The position numbers and the translations under genes are program-made. Under the pieces are notes generated by a model. That model was not told the DNA's origin, searched no databases, and worked only from the letters and a program-made list of their open reading frames with translations. A DNA stretch of 14,119 nucleotides from JBNKDD01 sp050288085 (GTDB lineage: Bacteria > Chloroflexota > Anaerolineae > Aggregatilineales > UBA3940): positions 1-14,119 of the forward strand of contig JBNKDD010000142.1 in NCBI GenBank assembly GCA_050288085.1, in the 5' to 3' direction. The number at the start of each line of letters is the position of its first letter. Within the stretch, counting starts at the first letter, position 1. This document shows, one piece after another, positions 6,278 to 14,118 of the stretch.

Positions 6278-6306
6278 AGTATATCGGATTCACCCCCTTT
6301 AGTCAA
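6278..6306 (-). promoter_or_regulatory. sufR promoter
   Basis: The minus strand reads TTGACT (6306-6301), 17 bases, then TATACT (6283-6278), a near-consensus housekeeping promoter. Transcription would begin near 6271, leaving a leader of about 75 bases before ATG 6195. Its -35 box is the left arm of the inverted repeat at 6301-6336. Confidence 0.75.
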
Positions 6307-6336
6307 TAATTATTATAAGTATCAATATTATTGACT
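6301..6336. promoter_or_regulatory. 36-bp inverted repeat, probable SufR operator
   Basis: AGTCAATAAT (6301-6310) and ATTATTGACT (6327-6336) are perfect 10-bp inverted arms around a 16-base AT-only-rich spacer. Each arm ends in the -35 hexamer TTGACT of one of the two divergent promoters, so a regulator bound here would block both. The SufR-type gene next door is the obvious candidate; binding is inferred. Confidence 0.7.
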
Positions 6337-6359
6337 TAAGTCTGGCGGCGCGTTATAAT
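6331..6359 (+). promoter_or_regulatory. sufCBD promoter
   Basis: TTGACT (6331-6336), 17 bases, then a perfect TATAAT (6354-6359). Transcription should begin near 6366, about 40 bases before sufC. It is a strong promoter overlapped by the right arm of the 36-bp inverted repeat, consistent with high expression when the repressor is inactive. Confidence 0.85.
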
Positions 6360-6406
6360 CCCCCACATATTAAGTGAACTAACCTGCCAGGAGGCATCTT
6401 TACGAA

Positions 6407-7183
6407 ATGACTGTAGCTTTAGAAATCCGCAACCTCCATGTGAGTGTTGACGACCAACCCATCTTAAAAGGCGTTAACCTGACCGTTAAGCAGGGTGAAG
6501 TCCACGCTTTGATGGGGCCAAATGGTTCCGGTAAAAGCACACTGGCCTATTCGCTGATGGGCCACCCGGAATATGAAGTCACTGCCGGTCAGATTATTTT
6601 TAATGGCGAAGAGCTGCTTGAATTGGAACCGGATGAACGCAGCCACCTGGGGCTGTTTCTGGCTTTCCAATACCCGGTCGCCATTCCTGGGGTAACCTTA
6701 GCTAATTTCTTGCGTCAGGCTCTCAATGCCCGCCGCAAGTTAACCGATCCCGAAGATAAGGGTATGCCGATCCCTGAGTTTCGCCGCCTGCTGAAGACCA
6801 AAATGGATATGCTCCAGATGGATCACAGTTTTGCCGGGCGTTACCTGAATGATGGATTCTCCGGCGGTGAGAAGAAGCGGGCCGAAATTTTACAGATGGC
6901 GGCGCTCGAACCCAAGATCGCCGTTTTGGACGAAACCGACTCTGGCCTGGATATCGACGCACTCCGCATTGTTTCGGAGGGAGTCAACCGGCTGTATGAG
7001 GAAGACCAGGATTTAGGTGTCCTGGTGATCACTCACTATCAGCGTATCCTGAACTACATCAAGCCAGAGTTCGTTCATATTATGCTGGATGGGCAGATCG
7101 TCGAAAGCGGTGGCCCTGACCTGGCCCTGAAGCTGGAAAAAGAGGGGTATGACTGGCTTCGCGAACGAGAAAATGGTAGCTAA
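6407..7183 (+). CDS. sufC: SufC, ATPase of the SufBCD Fe-S scaffold
   Basis: This is a 258-residue cytosolic ABC-type ATPase that drives cluster assembly on SufB-SufD. All motifs are present: Walker A GPNGSGKST (37-45), Q-loop Gln in FQYP (Q88), signature FSGGEKKR (151-158), Walker B IAVLDETDSGLD (171-182) and H-loop His in ITHYQR (H210). The sequence LDETDSGLD and the length (about 250) separate SufC from ordinary transporter ATPases, and no permease gene is near. AGGAGG (6389-6394) lies 12 bases before ATG. It is the first gene of the rightward suf operon; sufB follows after 17 bases. Confidence 0.97.
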   Translation: MTVALEIRNLHVSVDDQPILKGVNLTVKQGEVHALMGPNGSGKSTLAYSLMGHPEYEVTAGQIIFNGEELLELEPDERSHLGLFLAFQYPVAIPGVTLANFLRQALNARRKLTDPEDKGMPIPEFRRLLKTKMDMLQMDHSFAGRYLNDGFSGGEKKRAEILQMAALEPKIAVLDETDSGLDIDALRIVSEGVNRLYEEDQDLGVLVITHYQRILNYIKPEFVHIMLDGQIVESGGPDLALKLEKEGYDWLRERENGS

Positions 7184-7200
7184 CTTGGGGGACAATCATT

Positions 7201-8616
7201 ATGACCGATGAAGCCGAACAACTCGAAGGATTAAAAGAAAGCTACGCTGACAAATATGGCTTTCATGTTCCAGAAAACTATACATTTAGAGCCAAGAGGG
7301 GCTTGAGCCGCGAAGTTGTTGAAGAGATATCCTGGCTTAAAAGCGAACCAGAGTGGATGCGGGACTTCCGCCTGAAGGCGCTCGAAGCCTTCTGGAAGAA
7401 GCCAATGCCCAATTGGGGAGCCGACCTGAGCGAGATCGACTTCGACAACATCTACTATTTCGTCCGTGCTACCGAGGATAAGGCTGCCAATTGGGATGAG
7501 GTTCCCGACGAGATCAAAGAGACTTTTGATCGTCTGGGCATCCCGGAGGCGGAACGGAAGTTCCTGGCCGGAGCCGGGGCACAATACGAATCTGAGGTGA
7601 TCTATCACAAGATACGTGAAGACCTGGAAAAGCAGGGTGTGATCTTCCTCAGTATGGACGATGGCCTGAGAGAGCATCCCGACCTGGTCAAAGAATATTT
7701 CGGGAAGATCATCCCGTATAACGACAACAAATTCGCCGCCCTGAACTCGGCAGTCTGGTCCGGTGGATCATTTATCTACGTACCGCCCGGTGTGCACGTC
7801 GAAATGCCGCTACAGGCTTATTTCCGCATCAACACCGAGAACATGGGGCAGTTCGAGCGGACGCTGATCATCGTCGATGAAGGGGCCTACGTGCATTATG
7901 TAGAAGGCTGCACCGCTCCGATCTATTCAAGCGACAGCCTGCACAGCGCCGTCGTCGAGATCATTGTCAAGAAGGGTGCCCGCTGCCGCTACTCGACCAT
8001 CCAGAACTGGTCGAACAATGTTTTCAACCTGGTTACCAAGCGGGCGGTTGCCTATCAGGATGCCACCATGGAATGGGTGGACGGCAATTTAGGATCCAAG
8101 GTAACAATGAAGTATCCGGCAGTGTATTTGATGGAGTCAGGGGCTCACGGCGAGGTTCTGAGCATCGCTTTTGCCGGTAAGGGACAGGTCCAGGATGCCG
8201 GTGGCAAAGTCGTGCACCGCGCACCGAACACCACCAGCAAGATCATCAGCAAGTCGATCAGCAAGGACGGTGGTCAGGCCAGTTATCGCGGGCTGCTCAA
8301 AGTCTACGAAGGAGCGGAAAATACCCGCAGCAACGTCGTTTGCGATGCGCTGCTCCTCGATGAACACAGCCGTTCGGATACCTATCCCTACATCGAAATC
8401 GATGAGCAGGATGTGACCATCGGCCATGAGGCATCGGTTAGCAAGGTGGGCGAGGAACAACTCTTCTACCTGATGAGCCGTGGTCTGAGCGAAGAACAGG
8501 CCAATGCCATGATCGTCAATGGTTTTATCGAGCCGCTGGTCAAGGAACTACCTATGGAATACGCCCTGGAACTGAACCGCCTGATCCAGCTTCAGATGGA
8601 AGGCTCTATCGGTTAG
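7201..8616 (+). CDS. sufB: SufB, Fe-S cluster scaffold subunit
   Basis: The 471-residue protein matches SufB over its full length. Recognisable blocks are WMRDFRLKALE (52-62), SAVWSGGSFIYVPPGV (183-198), VHYVEGCTAP (231-240), IQNWSNNVFNL (267-277) and the core end GHEASVSKVGEEQLFYLMSRG (408-428). The Cys in SNVVCDALL (C381) corresponds to the catalytic/cluster Cys405 of E. coli SufB, and H409-E410 to the H433-E434 pair. SufB receives sulfur from SufS-SufU and holds the nascent cluster in the SufBC2D complex in the cytosol. GGGGGA (7187-7192) precedes ATG by eight bases. A 135-base gap with hairpins separates it from sufD. Confidence 0.97.
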   Translation: MTDEAEQLEGLKESYADKYGFHVPENYTFRAKRGLSREVVEEISWLKSEPEWMRDFRLKALEAFWKKPMPNWGADLSEIDFDNIYYFVRATEDKAANWDEVPDEIKETFDRLGIPEAERKFLAGAGAQYESEVIYHKIREDLEKQGVIFLSMDDGLREHPDLVKEYFGKIIPYNDNKFAALNSAVWSGGSFIYVPPGVHVEMPLQAYFRINTENMGQFERTLIIVDEGAYVHYVEGCTAPIYSSDSLHSAVVEIIVKKGARCRYSTIQNWSNNVFNLVTKRAVAYQDATMEWVDGNLGSKVTMKYPAVYLMESGAHGEVLSIAFAGKGQVQDAGGKVVHRAPNTTSKIISKSISKDGGQASYRGLLKVYEGAENTRSNVVCDALLLDEHSRSDTYPYIEIDEQDVTIGHEASVSKVGEEQLFYLMSRGLSEEQANAMIVNGFIEPLVKELPMEYALELNRLIQLQMEGSIG

Positions 8617-8637
8617 TCCATCCAACCGGAAAAACAC

Positions 8638-8697
8638 GACACTGTTCATGGTGTCTGAGCAATGGTATGGGGCAGCACCAGATGGAAGTTGCCCCAT
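8638..8697 (+). other. two hairpins between sufB and sufD
   Basis: GACAC (8638-8642) pairs with GTGTC (8651-8655), then ATGGGGCA (8667-8674) pairs perfectly with TGCCCCAT (8690-8697) over a 15-base loop. Neither is followed by a T-run, so termination is unlikely. The 135-base gap is long for this operon and has no gene. RNA processing or stability control that balances SufB against SufD is plausible. Confidence 0.45.
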
Positions 8698-8751
8698 CAT
8701 GTTGATATTTCCCCGCACCAAGCGGGTAACGTGAACTATCGGAGGACAAAA

Positions 8752-10083
8752 TTGGGACGACGACAAGCGTTGAGGGAAGCGACAATCCCCTTTACAAGAG
8801 ATGATGTGGTGGCCCTCTCTGAGCAATTGAACGAGCCGGACTGGATGCGCGACTTACGGTTGGCGGCCTGGGAATTAGCCGAATCCATGCCAATGCCTAC
8901 CACTAATGATGAACCCTGGCGGCGCACCGACATTCGAGCGATTCACTGGGATGAAAGCCTGCACATGGTGAACGGTGTAGCCGCTTCGCTCAACGATGTA
9001 CCGGACGCGCTTTACCATCCCTTGATCGGAGAAAAGCAGGGCGGTTTACTGGTATACGATAATGGCAAGCTGGTACATTACGAAATCGCCGAGGAAATCC
9101 AGGCGCAGGGTGTGATCTTCAGTGACCTCAGCCAGGCACTTGAAAACCACCCTGACCTGGTCAAGCAGTATTTCATGACAGAAGTCGTCAAGGCTGACGA
9201 GGGCAAGTTCGCTGCCCTGCATGCTGCTTTGTGGACACACGGGATTTTCGTCTATGTTCCGGCAGGCGTACAGGTTGAACTACCGCTTCACAGCGTTGAA
9301 TATCTGCCCGGCACAGATACCACCTCCACCCACATCCTATGTGTACTGGAGGAGGGGACCAGCGTCACCTATCTGCACGAGAGTGCTTCACCGGAACTTG
9401 AGGAACAGACCATTCACATCGGCGCAACCGAACTGCTGGTAAAAGATAACGCCAATCTGCGCTATGTGGCCCTTCAGAACTGGGGCGAGCATATTTATAA
9501 CTTCGGACACCAACGCGGGCGCGTGGGCAACGGCGGCCAGCTTGACTGGGTCGCCGGTGAGATGGGTACCCGGATGAGCAAGGTCTTCATGACCTTAGAC
9601 CTGGACGGCAACGATTCGTGGGGTCGGATATCAGGGTTGTATTTTGCCCATGACCGCCAGCATCTTGACCTGGATACCCAGCAGAATCATCACGCGCTGC
9701 GCACCACCAGCGATCTCTTATTCAAGGGTGCGCTGAAGGGTGACAGCCGGTCGGTCTGGCAGGGGATGATCCTGGTTGATCCGGGCGCACAGCAGACCGA
9801 CGGCTTCCAGGCCAATCGCAACCTGCTATTGGAACGCTCGGCCCGTGCGGACAGCATCCCCGGCCTGGAAATCCAGGCGGACGATGTGCGCTGCACCCAT
9901 GCTGCTACAGTTGGTAAGGTAGACGACACCGAAGTCTTTTACCTGATGAGCCGCGGCATTCCATACACAGAGGCCATCAAGCTGATCGTCTCCGGATTCT
10001 TTGATCCGGTGATGCAGCGAATCCCATTCGAGGAAGTGCGTGAGCGGTTGAACCATTCCATCGAAACCAAGCTTGATATGTAA
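8752..10083 (+). CDS. sufD: SufD, partner subunit of the SufBCD scaffold
   Basis: This is a 443-residue protein when started at TTG 8752, which has GGAGG (8741-8745) six bases upstream. The frame is open to 8662, but that extension has no SufD similarity or SD and covers a hairpin. Family marks: EPDWMRDLRLAAWE near the N-terminus, WRRTD, FVYVPAGVQVELPL, LQNWGEHIYN, and the C-terminal DDVRCTHAATVG, whose C381 and H383 match the functional Cys-x-His of E. coli SufD (C358/H360). SufD pairs with SufB on its beta-helix core and shares a distant paralogous origin with it. Length and motifs are normal, so it should be functional. A hairpin with a short T-run follows. Confidence 0.95.
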   Translation: MGRRQALREATIPFTRDDVVALSEQLNEPDWMRDLRLAAWELAESMPMPTTNDEPWRRTDIRAIHWDESLHMVNGVAASLNDVPDALYHPLIGEKQGGLLVYDNGKLVHYEIAEEIQAQGVIFSDLSQALENHPDLVKQYFMTEVVKADEGKFAALHAALWTHGIFVYVPAGVQVELPLHSVEYLPGTDTTSTHILCVLEEGTSVTYLHESASPELEEQTIHIGATELLVKDNANLRYVALQNWGEHIYNFGHQRGRVGNGGQLDWVAGEMGTRMSKVFMTLDLDGNDSWGRISGLYFAHDRQHLDLDTQQNHHALRTTSDLLFKGALKGDSRSVWQGMILVDPGAQQTDGFQANRNLLLERSARADSIPGLEIQADDVRCTHAATVGKVDDTEVFYLMSRGIPYTEAIKLIVSGFFDPVMQRIPFEEVRERLNHSIETKLDM

Positions 10084-10105
10084 AAAAACAATAGCGGACG
10101 AGAAC

Positions 10106-10142
10106 AAGGCCCGGTAGTATAATCACTCTATCCGGGCCTTTT
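10106..10142 (+). terminator. likely (possibly leaky) terminator after sufCBD
   Basis: AAGGCCCGG (10106-10114) pairs with CCGGGCCTT (10132-10140) over a 17-base loop that can pair further (TAG/CTA), followed by TT only before GG. The stem is strong but the T-run is short, so termination may be partial. It lies 22 bases after sufD and would lower expression of yfhO-sufS-sufU relative to sufCBD. TATAAT sits in the loop (10118-10123) but has no matching -35. Confidence 0.65.
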
Positions 10143-10175
10143 GGCTTAAACAATGCTAAAGAATCGAGTGTTCAT

Positions 10176-12443
10176 TTGGGTGAAAACGTACCCCTCAAAA
10201 CAACCCGGCGAATGACCTGGATATGGGCCGGGCTGCTCCTGTTATTAGTCCTGCTGTTTATGTGGCGGGCGCTGATCCCTCCTGCCGGACAGGCTCTACG
10301 GGCAAATGACATACGCGGTTTGTTCTACCCCTGGCTGACTTTAACCCGCGAGGCGATCTGGTCAGGGCGGATTCCTGCCTGGGATACTTCCCAATTTGGC
10401 GGTTATCCTTTCCTCAGTAATCCGCAGGTTGCCCTGTTTTACCCGCCAACCTGGTTAGCGATCCTGCTCCCGGTCAACCTGGGGATTAGCTGGTACGTGG
10501 TGCTGCATATCTGGCTGGCTGGCCTGGGCATGTACCTGTTCACCCGGTCGATGAAGGCCGGTTGGATCGGAGCCTCGCTTGCTGCATTGACATTTTGCTT
10601 TAGCGGATTCGTCGCAGCGCGTATTTCCGCCGGGCACCTGGGATTATTGGCCGCACACGTCTGGGTTCCCTGGCTGCTGCTGGCGGCTCAATGGAGCATC
10701 CGGCGCAGCGATATATGGTCGGCGCTGGTGGCAGGTGTACCCTTCGGCCTGTCGATTTTAGCCGGGCACCCGACATCCCTGTTATTTGTCGGGCTCACCT
10801 GGCTGGCATTAGTGATCTACCTCGGCCTGACCGAGGGACGCTGGCTGCACCTTATCAGGCAGACGGCTGTGAGCAGTGTGGTTGGATTGCTGCTCGGTGC
10901 GGCGCTGCTGCTCCCGTTCCTGGAGTTCAGTATTATCTCCACCCGTGCCGGTGGTACGCCGGAAAACTACGGCTATTGGTCAATGCCCCCCGCCCACCTG
11001 ATCACCTTTTTCATCCCGAATTATTTCGGCGATCCGACCATCGGCTGGTGGAGCGTTGAGAATTTCGAGGAACTGACTTATTACATCGGCATCCTGCCTT
11101 TACTGGCTATTCCGCTGGCCCTGCGCAAACCTTCCCGCCTGACCTGGCTGTACATCAGCCTGATGATCTTCGGAATCCTGATGGCGCTGGGAACCTACGG
11201 TTTCCTATATCCACTGCTCTATGATATGCTGCCGCCGTTCAAACTGGCCCGTGCGCCGGGGCGAGCCGCTTTTCTATTCGTATTTGCGGCCAGCGCATTA
11301 TTAGCCGACAGTGTTACTCGCTGGGAAGAGGCCCCGGAAGAAGCCAGCCCTACCCGCTTCATCAACCGGACAACGATCATATTGGGTATTGCGGCTGTCA
11401 CATCCCTGGCAGCAACCGGGACACTCTTCGCCGCGCAGCACCCCAGCGATACCAGCGGGCGCTTATGGCACCAACTCGGCGGTTGGGGCTGGGCGCTGCT
11501 CATGATCGTGATTGGCGGTGTATTGCTATCACGTTATCTCGGCTCGAATAAATCACACCGGGCACTTGGCTTAGGCCTGATCGCCCTGGTGGTCGCCGAT
11601 CTGTTTTTCTTCGGATTCAAGCTGATCGGGGTAGAACCGGCTGGCGCTGCGCCCATCTGGGCAGACGCCCGCCAGATCATCGGCGACACGGACGAACGGA
11701 TCGTCCCCTGGGGGTTAGCCGACCTGTTCTCTCACAACGATGCGGCCCAGGTTGGCTATAACAGCATGTTCGGTTACAACACCCTCCAGATTCAGGCCAA
11801 CCAATCTTTTGTAGATATTGTGCCCGATCCCCGTTCGACCGCCTACGATATATTCGGCGCGGGCTACGTGATCGCCGGTGGACCGATCTACGAACCCTTC
11901 CTCGAAGGGGAAAATGCCTTGCAGTTGATCGGCAATACCGATAATGTCTGGGTATATCGCCGCGCCCGTGTGATGCCAATCGCCCGGATCGTCTATCAGG
12001 CCGAGGTGATCACCAACCGTGCCGCTGCCGCTCAACGCGTTCACGACCCGGATTTTGACCCGGCGCTGACGGCAATTCTCGCCAAACAGCCGCCCTGTGA
12101 ACTTGATCAATCATCATCGTCACCGGGTTCGGCCCAGATCGTTGAACAACGGCCCGGCTACTGGTTGATCGATGTGCAGACCGAGTCGCCCGGTTTACTC
12201 GTATTAGGAGAAACCGCTTATCCCGGTTGGAAGGTAATGGTTGATGGAAAGCGGGCTGAGGTATTGACCACTTACACCGTCGTAAAGGCAGTGTGTGTGC
12301 CAGCAGGCGACCATCAGGTGGAATGGAAATTTGACCCGCTCAGTTATAAACTCGGTTTCGGGCTGAGTATTGTTACACTCGGAGCGGTTATCTTCGCCGC
12401 TGTGCAAATCCGGCGGCGGGATCAAGAGGAGACTGACGCATGA
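10176..12443 (+). CDS. YfhO-like polytopic membrane protein (GT-C glycosyltransferase type)
   Basis: This is a 755-residue membrane protein with an N-terminal span (14-30), about ten further spans to residue 480, a large extracytoplasmic C-terminal domain (about 485-720) and a last span (725-745) ending in RRRDQEE. The first outer loop has ANDIRGLFYPWLTLTREA with D45, then IPAWDTSQFGGYPFL. The C-terminal domain ends in AYPGWKVMVDGK and VPAGDHQVEWKFDP. Together these are hallmarks of YfhO-type proteins, which act in glycosylation of envelope polymers (lipoteichoic acid in Bacillus) using lipid-linked sugars. Start: TTG 10176 is used; ATG 10212 is possible; neither has a good SD. Its stop overlaps the sufS start (ATGA), which is unexpected for an envelope enzyme. 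Function here is inferred. Confidence 0.82.
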   Translation: MGENVPLKTTRRMTWIWAGLLLLLVLLFMWRALIPPAGQALRANDIRGLFYPWLTLTREAIWSGRIPAWDTSQFGGYPFLSNPQVALFYPPTWLAILLPVNLGISWYVVLHIWLAGLGMYLFTRSMKAGWIGASLAALTFCFSGFVAARISAGHLGLLAAHVWVPWLLLAAQWSIRRSDIWSALVAGVPFGLSILAGHPTSLLFVGLTWLALVIYLGLTEGRWLHLIRQTAVSSVVGLLLGAALLLPFLEFSIISTRAGGTPENYGYWSMPPAHLITFFIPNYFGDPTIGWWSVENFEELTYYIGILPLLAIPLALRKPSRLTWLYISLMIFGILMALGTYGFLYPLLYDMLPPFKLARAPGRAAFLFVFAASALLADSVTRWEEAPEEASPTRFINRTTIILGIAAVTSLAATGTLFAAQHPSDTSGRLWHQLGGWGWALLMIVIGGVLLSRYLGSNKSHRALGLGLIALVVADLFFFGFKLIGVEPAGAAPIWADARQIIGDTDERIVPWGLADLFSHNDAAQVGYNSMFGYNTLQIQANQSFVDIVPDPRSTAYDIFGAGYVIAGGPIYEPFLEGENALQLIGNTDNVWVYRRARVMPIARIVYQAEVITNRAAAAQRVHDPDFDPALTAILAKQPPCELDQSSSSPGSAQIVEQRPGYWLIDVQTESPGLLVLGETAYPGWKVMVDGKRAEVLTTYTVVKAVCVPAGDHQVEWKFDPLSYKLGFGLSIVTLGAVIFAAVQIRRRDQEETDA

Positions 12444-13690
12444 CTGAATTCAAAACCCCTCTCGACGTGGAAGCCATCCGGGCCGATTTCCCGATCTTGC
12501 ATCAGGAAGTACGCCCCGGTGTTCCACTCGTTTACCTGGATAACGCGGCCACTTCTCAAAAGCCGGTATCCGTTATTGAGTCGATGAACGACTACTACCG
12601 CCGCTACAATGCCAATGTGCATCGTGGTATTCACAAGCTCAGTGAAGAGGCTACCGATGCCTACGAGGGTGCACGCAAACGGATCGCTAAATTCATCAAT
12701 GCACCTTCCCACCGCCAGTTAATCTACACCCGTAACACCACCGAAAGTATTAACCTGGTCGGCTGGACCTGGGGACGCGAAAACTTGAAAGCCGGTGACA
12801 TCATTCTCTCAACCGAGATGGAGCACCACTCCAACATCGTTCCCTGGCAAATCCTGGCCCCGCAGGTCGGTGCAGAGGTGAAATACGTCCCGGTGCTGCT
12901 GGACGAAGGGGTAATCGACCTTGAAGCCTATCACAACATGCTGGATGAGCGGGTAAAGCTGGTCGCCTTCAACCACATGTCGAATGTGCTGGCCTCCATC
13001 CAACCCGCCGAGGAAATGATCAAGGCAGCGCACGAAGTCGGTGCAATCGTGATGCTCGATGGGGCACAGAGCGCCCCCCACATGCGGGTTGACGTACAGG
13101 CATTGGATGTTGATTTCTTTGCATTCTCCGCGCATAAGATGGTCGGCCCTACCGCGATCGGTGCGCTATATGGAAAGCGCGAACTGCTCGAAAACATGCC
13201 GCCGTTTATGGGCGGTGGGGATATGATCCTGCGGGTTGAATTGGAAGGCTCCACCTGGAGCGATCTCCCCCATAAATTTGAAGCGGGTACACCCAGCATT
13301 GCCGAGGCAATTGGTTTCGGGGCAGCAGTCGATTACCTTGAGAAAATCGGGATGGAAAACATCCACGCTCACGAAGCCGCCATCATCGCCTATGCAATGG
13401 AACGGCTGGCCGAAGTACCGGGGGTGCGAGTCCTCGGCCCACAAGACCCAACCAAGCGGGGTGGCCTCGCCGCCATGTTGATTGATGACATGCACCCGCA
13501 CGATATTTCTGAGGTGCTTAACCATTACGGCATCGCGATCCGGGCCGGACATCACTGTGCTGGCCCATTGCATAAGCGTTTTGGTGCGGTCGCATCAGCG
13601 CGGGCCAGTTTCTACCTGTACAATACTTTTGAAGAGGTTGACCGCCTCGTCGAAGGTTTATACAAAGTCAAGGACACCCTGACTTTTTAA
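12440..13690 (+). CDS. sufS: SufS, cysteine desulfurase
   Basis: This is a 416-residue PLP enzyme that converts cysteine to alanine and supplies persulfide sulfur for cluster assembly. Visible landmarks: YLDNAATSQKP (32-42), EMEHHSNIVPWQ with H130 stacking on PLP, LDGAQSAPH with D207, SAHKMVGPT with the PLP lysine K233, RAGHHCAGPL with the catalytic C373, and ASFYLYNT with R388. The short active-site loop marks it as group II (SufS), the type that works with SufU. A Gly follows CA where Gln is usual (HHCAQP). ATG 12440 overlaps the stop of the yfhO-like gene by four bases and has GAGGAG (12426-12431) eight bases upstream, so translation is probably coupled. sufU follows after 29 bases. Confidence 0.96.
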   Translation: MTEFKTPLDVEAIRADFPILHQEVRPGVPLVYLDNAATSQKPVSVIESMNDYYRRYNANVHRGIHKLSEEATDAYEGARKRIAKFINAPSHRQLIYTRNTTESINLVGWTWGRENLKAGDIILSTEMEHHSNIVPWQILAPQVGAEVKYVPVLLDEGVIDLEAYHNMLDERVKLVAFNHMSNVLASIQPAEEMIKAAHEVGAIVMLDGAQSAPHMRVDVQALDVDFFAFSAHKMVGPTAIGALYGKRELLENMPPFMGGGDMILRVELEGSTWSDLPHKFEAGTPSIAEAIGFGAAVDYLEKIGMENIHAHEAAIIAYAMERLAEVPGVRVLGPQDPTKRGGLAAMLIDDMHPHDISEVLNHYGIAIRAGHHCAGPLHKRFGAVASARASFYLYNTFEEVDRLVEGLYKVKDTLTF

Positions 13691-13719
13691 ATGCGTGTAC
13701 CTACGAATAGGACAGAGTT

Positions 13720-14118
13720 ATGGACGATATGTACCGGGAAGTTATTCTAGACCACTACCGGAACCCACGTAACAAAAAGCTGGTCGCTCCGGCAGACATC
13801 GAGTATGAAGAAGATAACCCGATCTGCGGCGACCACATTCACCTGACCCTGAAGGTGGATGAAAACCAGGTCGTTACCGAAGTCGGTTGGGATGGCGACG
13901 GCTGCGCGATCAGCCAGGCTTCCGCCTCGATGCTCTATGAGGAGTTAGTTGGTAAGAGCCTGGAGGACATCCGAAAAATCGATAAGGATTACATCCTCGA
14001 TATGCTGGGTATCTCACTCAGCCCGATGCGGGTCAAGTGCGCCCTGCTATCCTTGAAGGTGCTTAAAGCCGGAGCCTACGGCCTGACAACCTGGCCGGGC
14101 GAAGAAGATGAAGATTAA
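13720..14118 (+). CDS. sufU: SufU-type sulfur acceptor, lacking the usual insertion
   Basis: This is a complete 132-residue protein whose stop is one base before the window end. The N-terminus MYREVILDHYRNPRN is typical of SufU. The zinc/sulfur ligands are all present: C36 and D38 in NPICGDHI, C62 in GDGCAISQASASML and C107 in RVKCALLSL, with the SufU-type Lys before the third Cys rather than the His of IscU. Only 44 residues separate C62 and C107. In Bacillus-type SufU there are about 60 because of an insertion, so the spacing here is like IscU. SufU accepts persulfide from SufS and passes it to SufB. AGGA (13709-13712) lies seven bases before ATG. It is the last suf gene seen; later operon members would lie outside. 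Confidence 0.94.
   Translation: MDDMYREVILDHYRNPRNKKLVAPADIEYEEDNPICGDHIHLTLKVDENQVVTEVGWDGDGCAISQASASMLYEELVGKSLEDIRKIDKDYILDMLGISLSPMRVKCALLSLKVLKAGAYGLTTWPGEEDED

Noticed and set aside
6407..7183. SufC as an ABC-transporter ATPase
   Set aside because: There is no permease or binding protein nearby, and the LDETDSGLD motif and sufB/sufD neighbours identify SufC.
8662..8751. 30-residue N-terminal extension of SufD in the same open frame
   Set aside because: It has no SD, no SufD similarity and covers a hairpin; TTG 8752 with GGAGG fits far better.
7201..10083. sufB and sufD as a recent tandem duplication
   Set aside because: They share short blocks (WMRD.RL, QNW, LMSRG), but this is the ancient SufB/SufD paralogy; overall identity is low and each has its own diagnostic residues.
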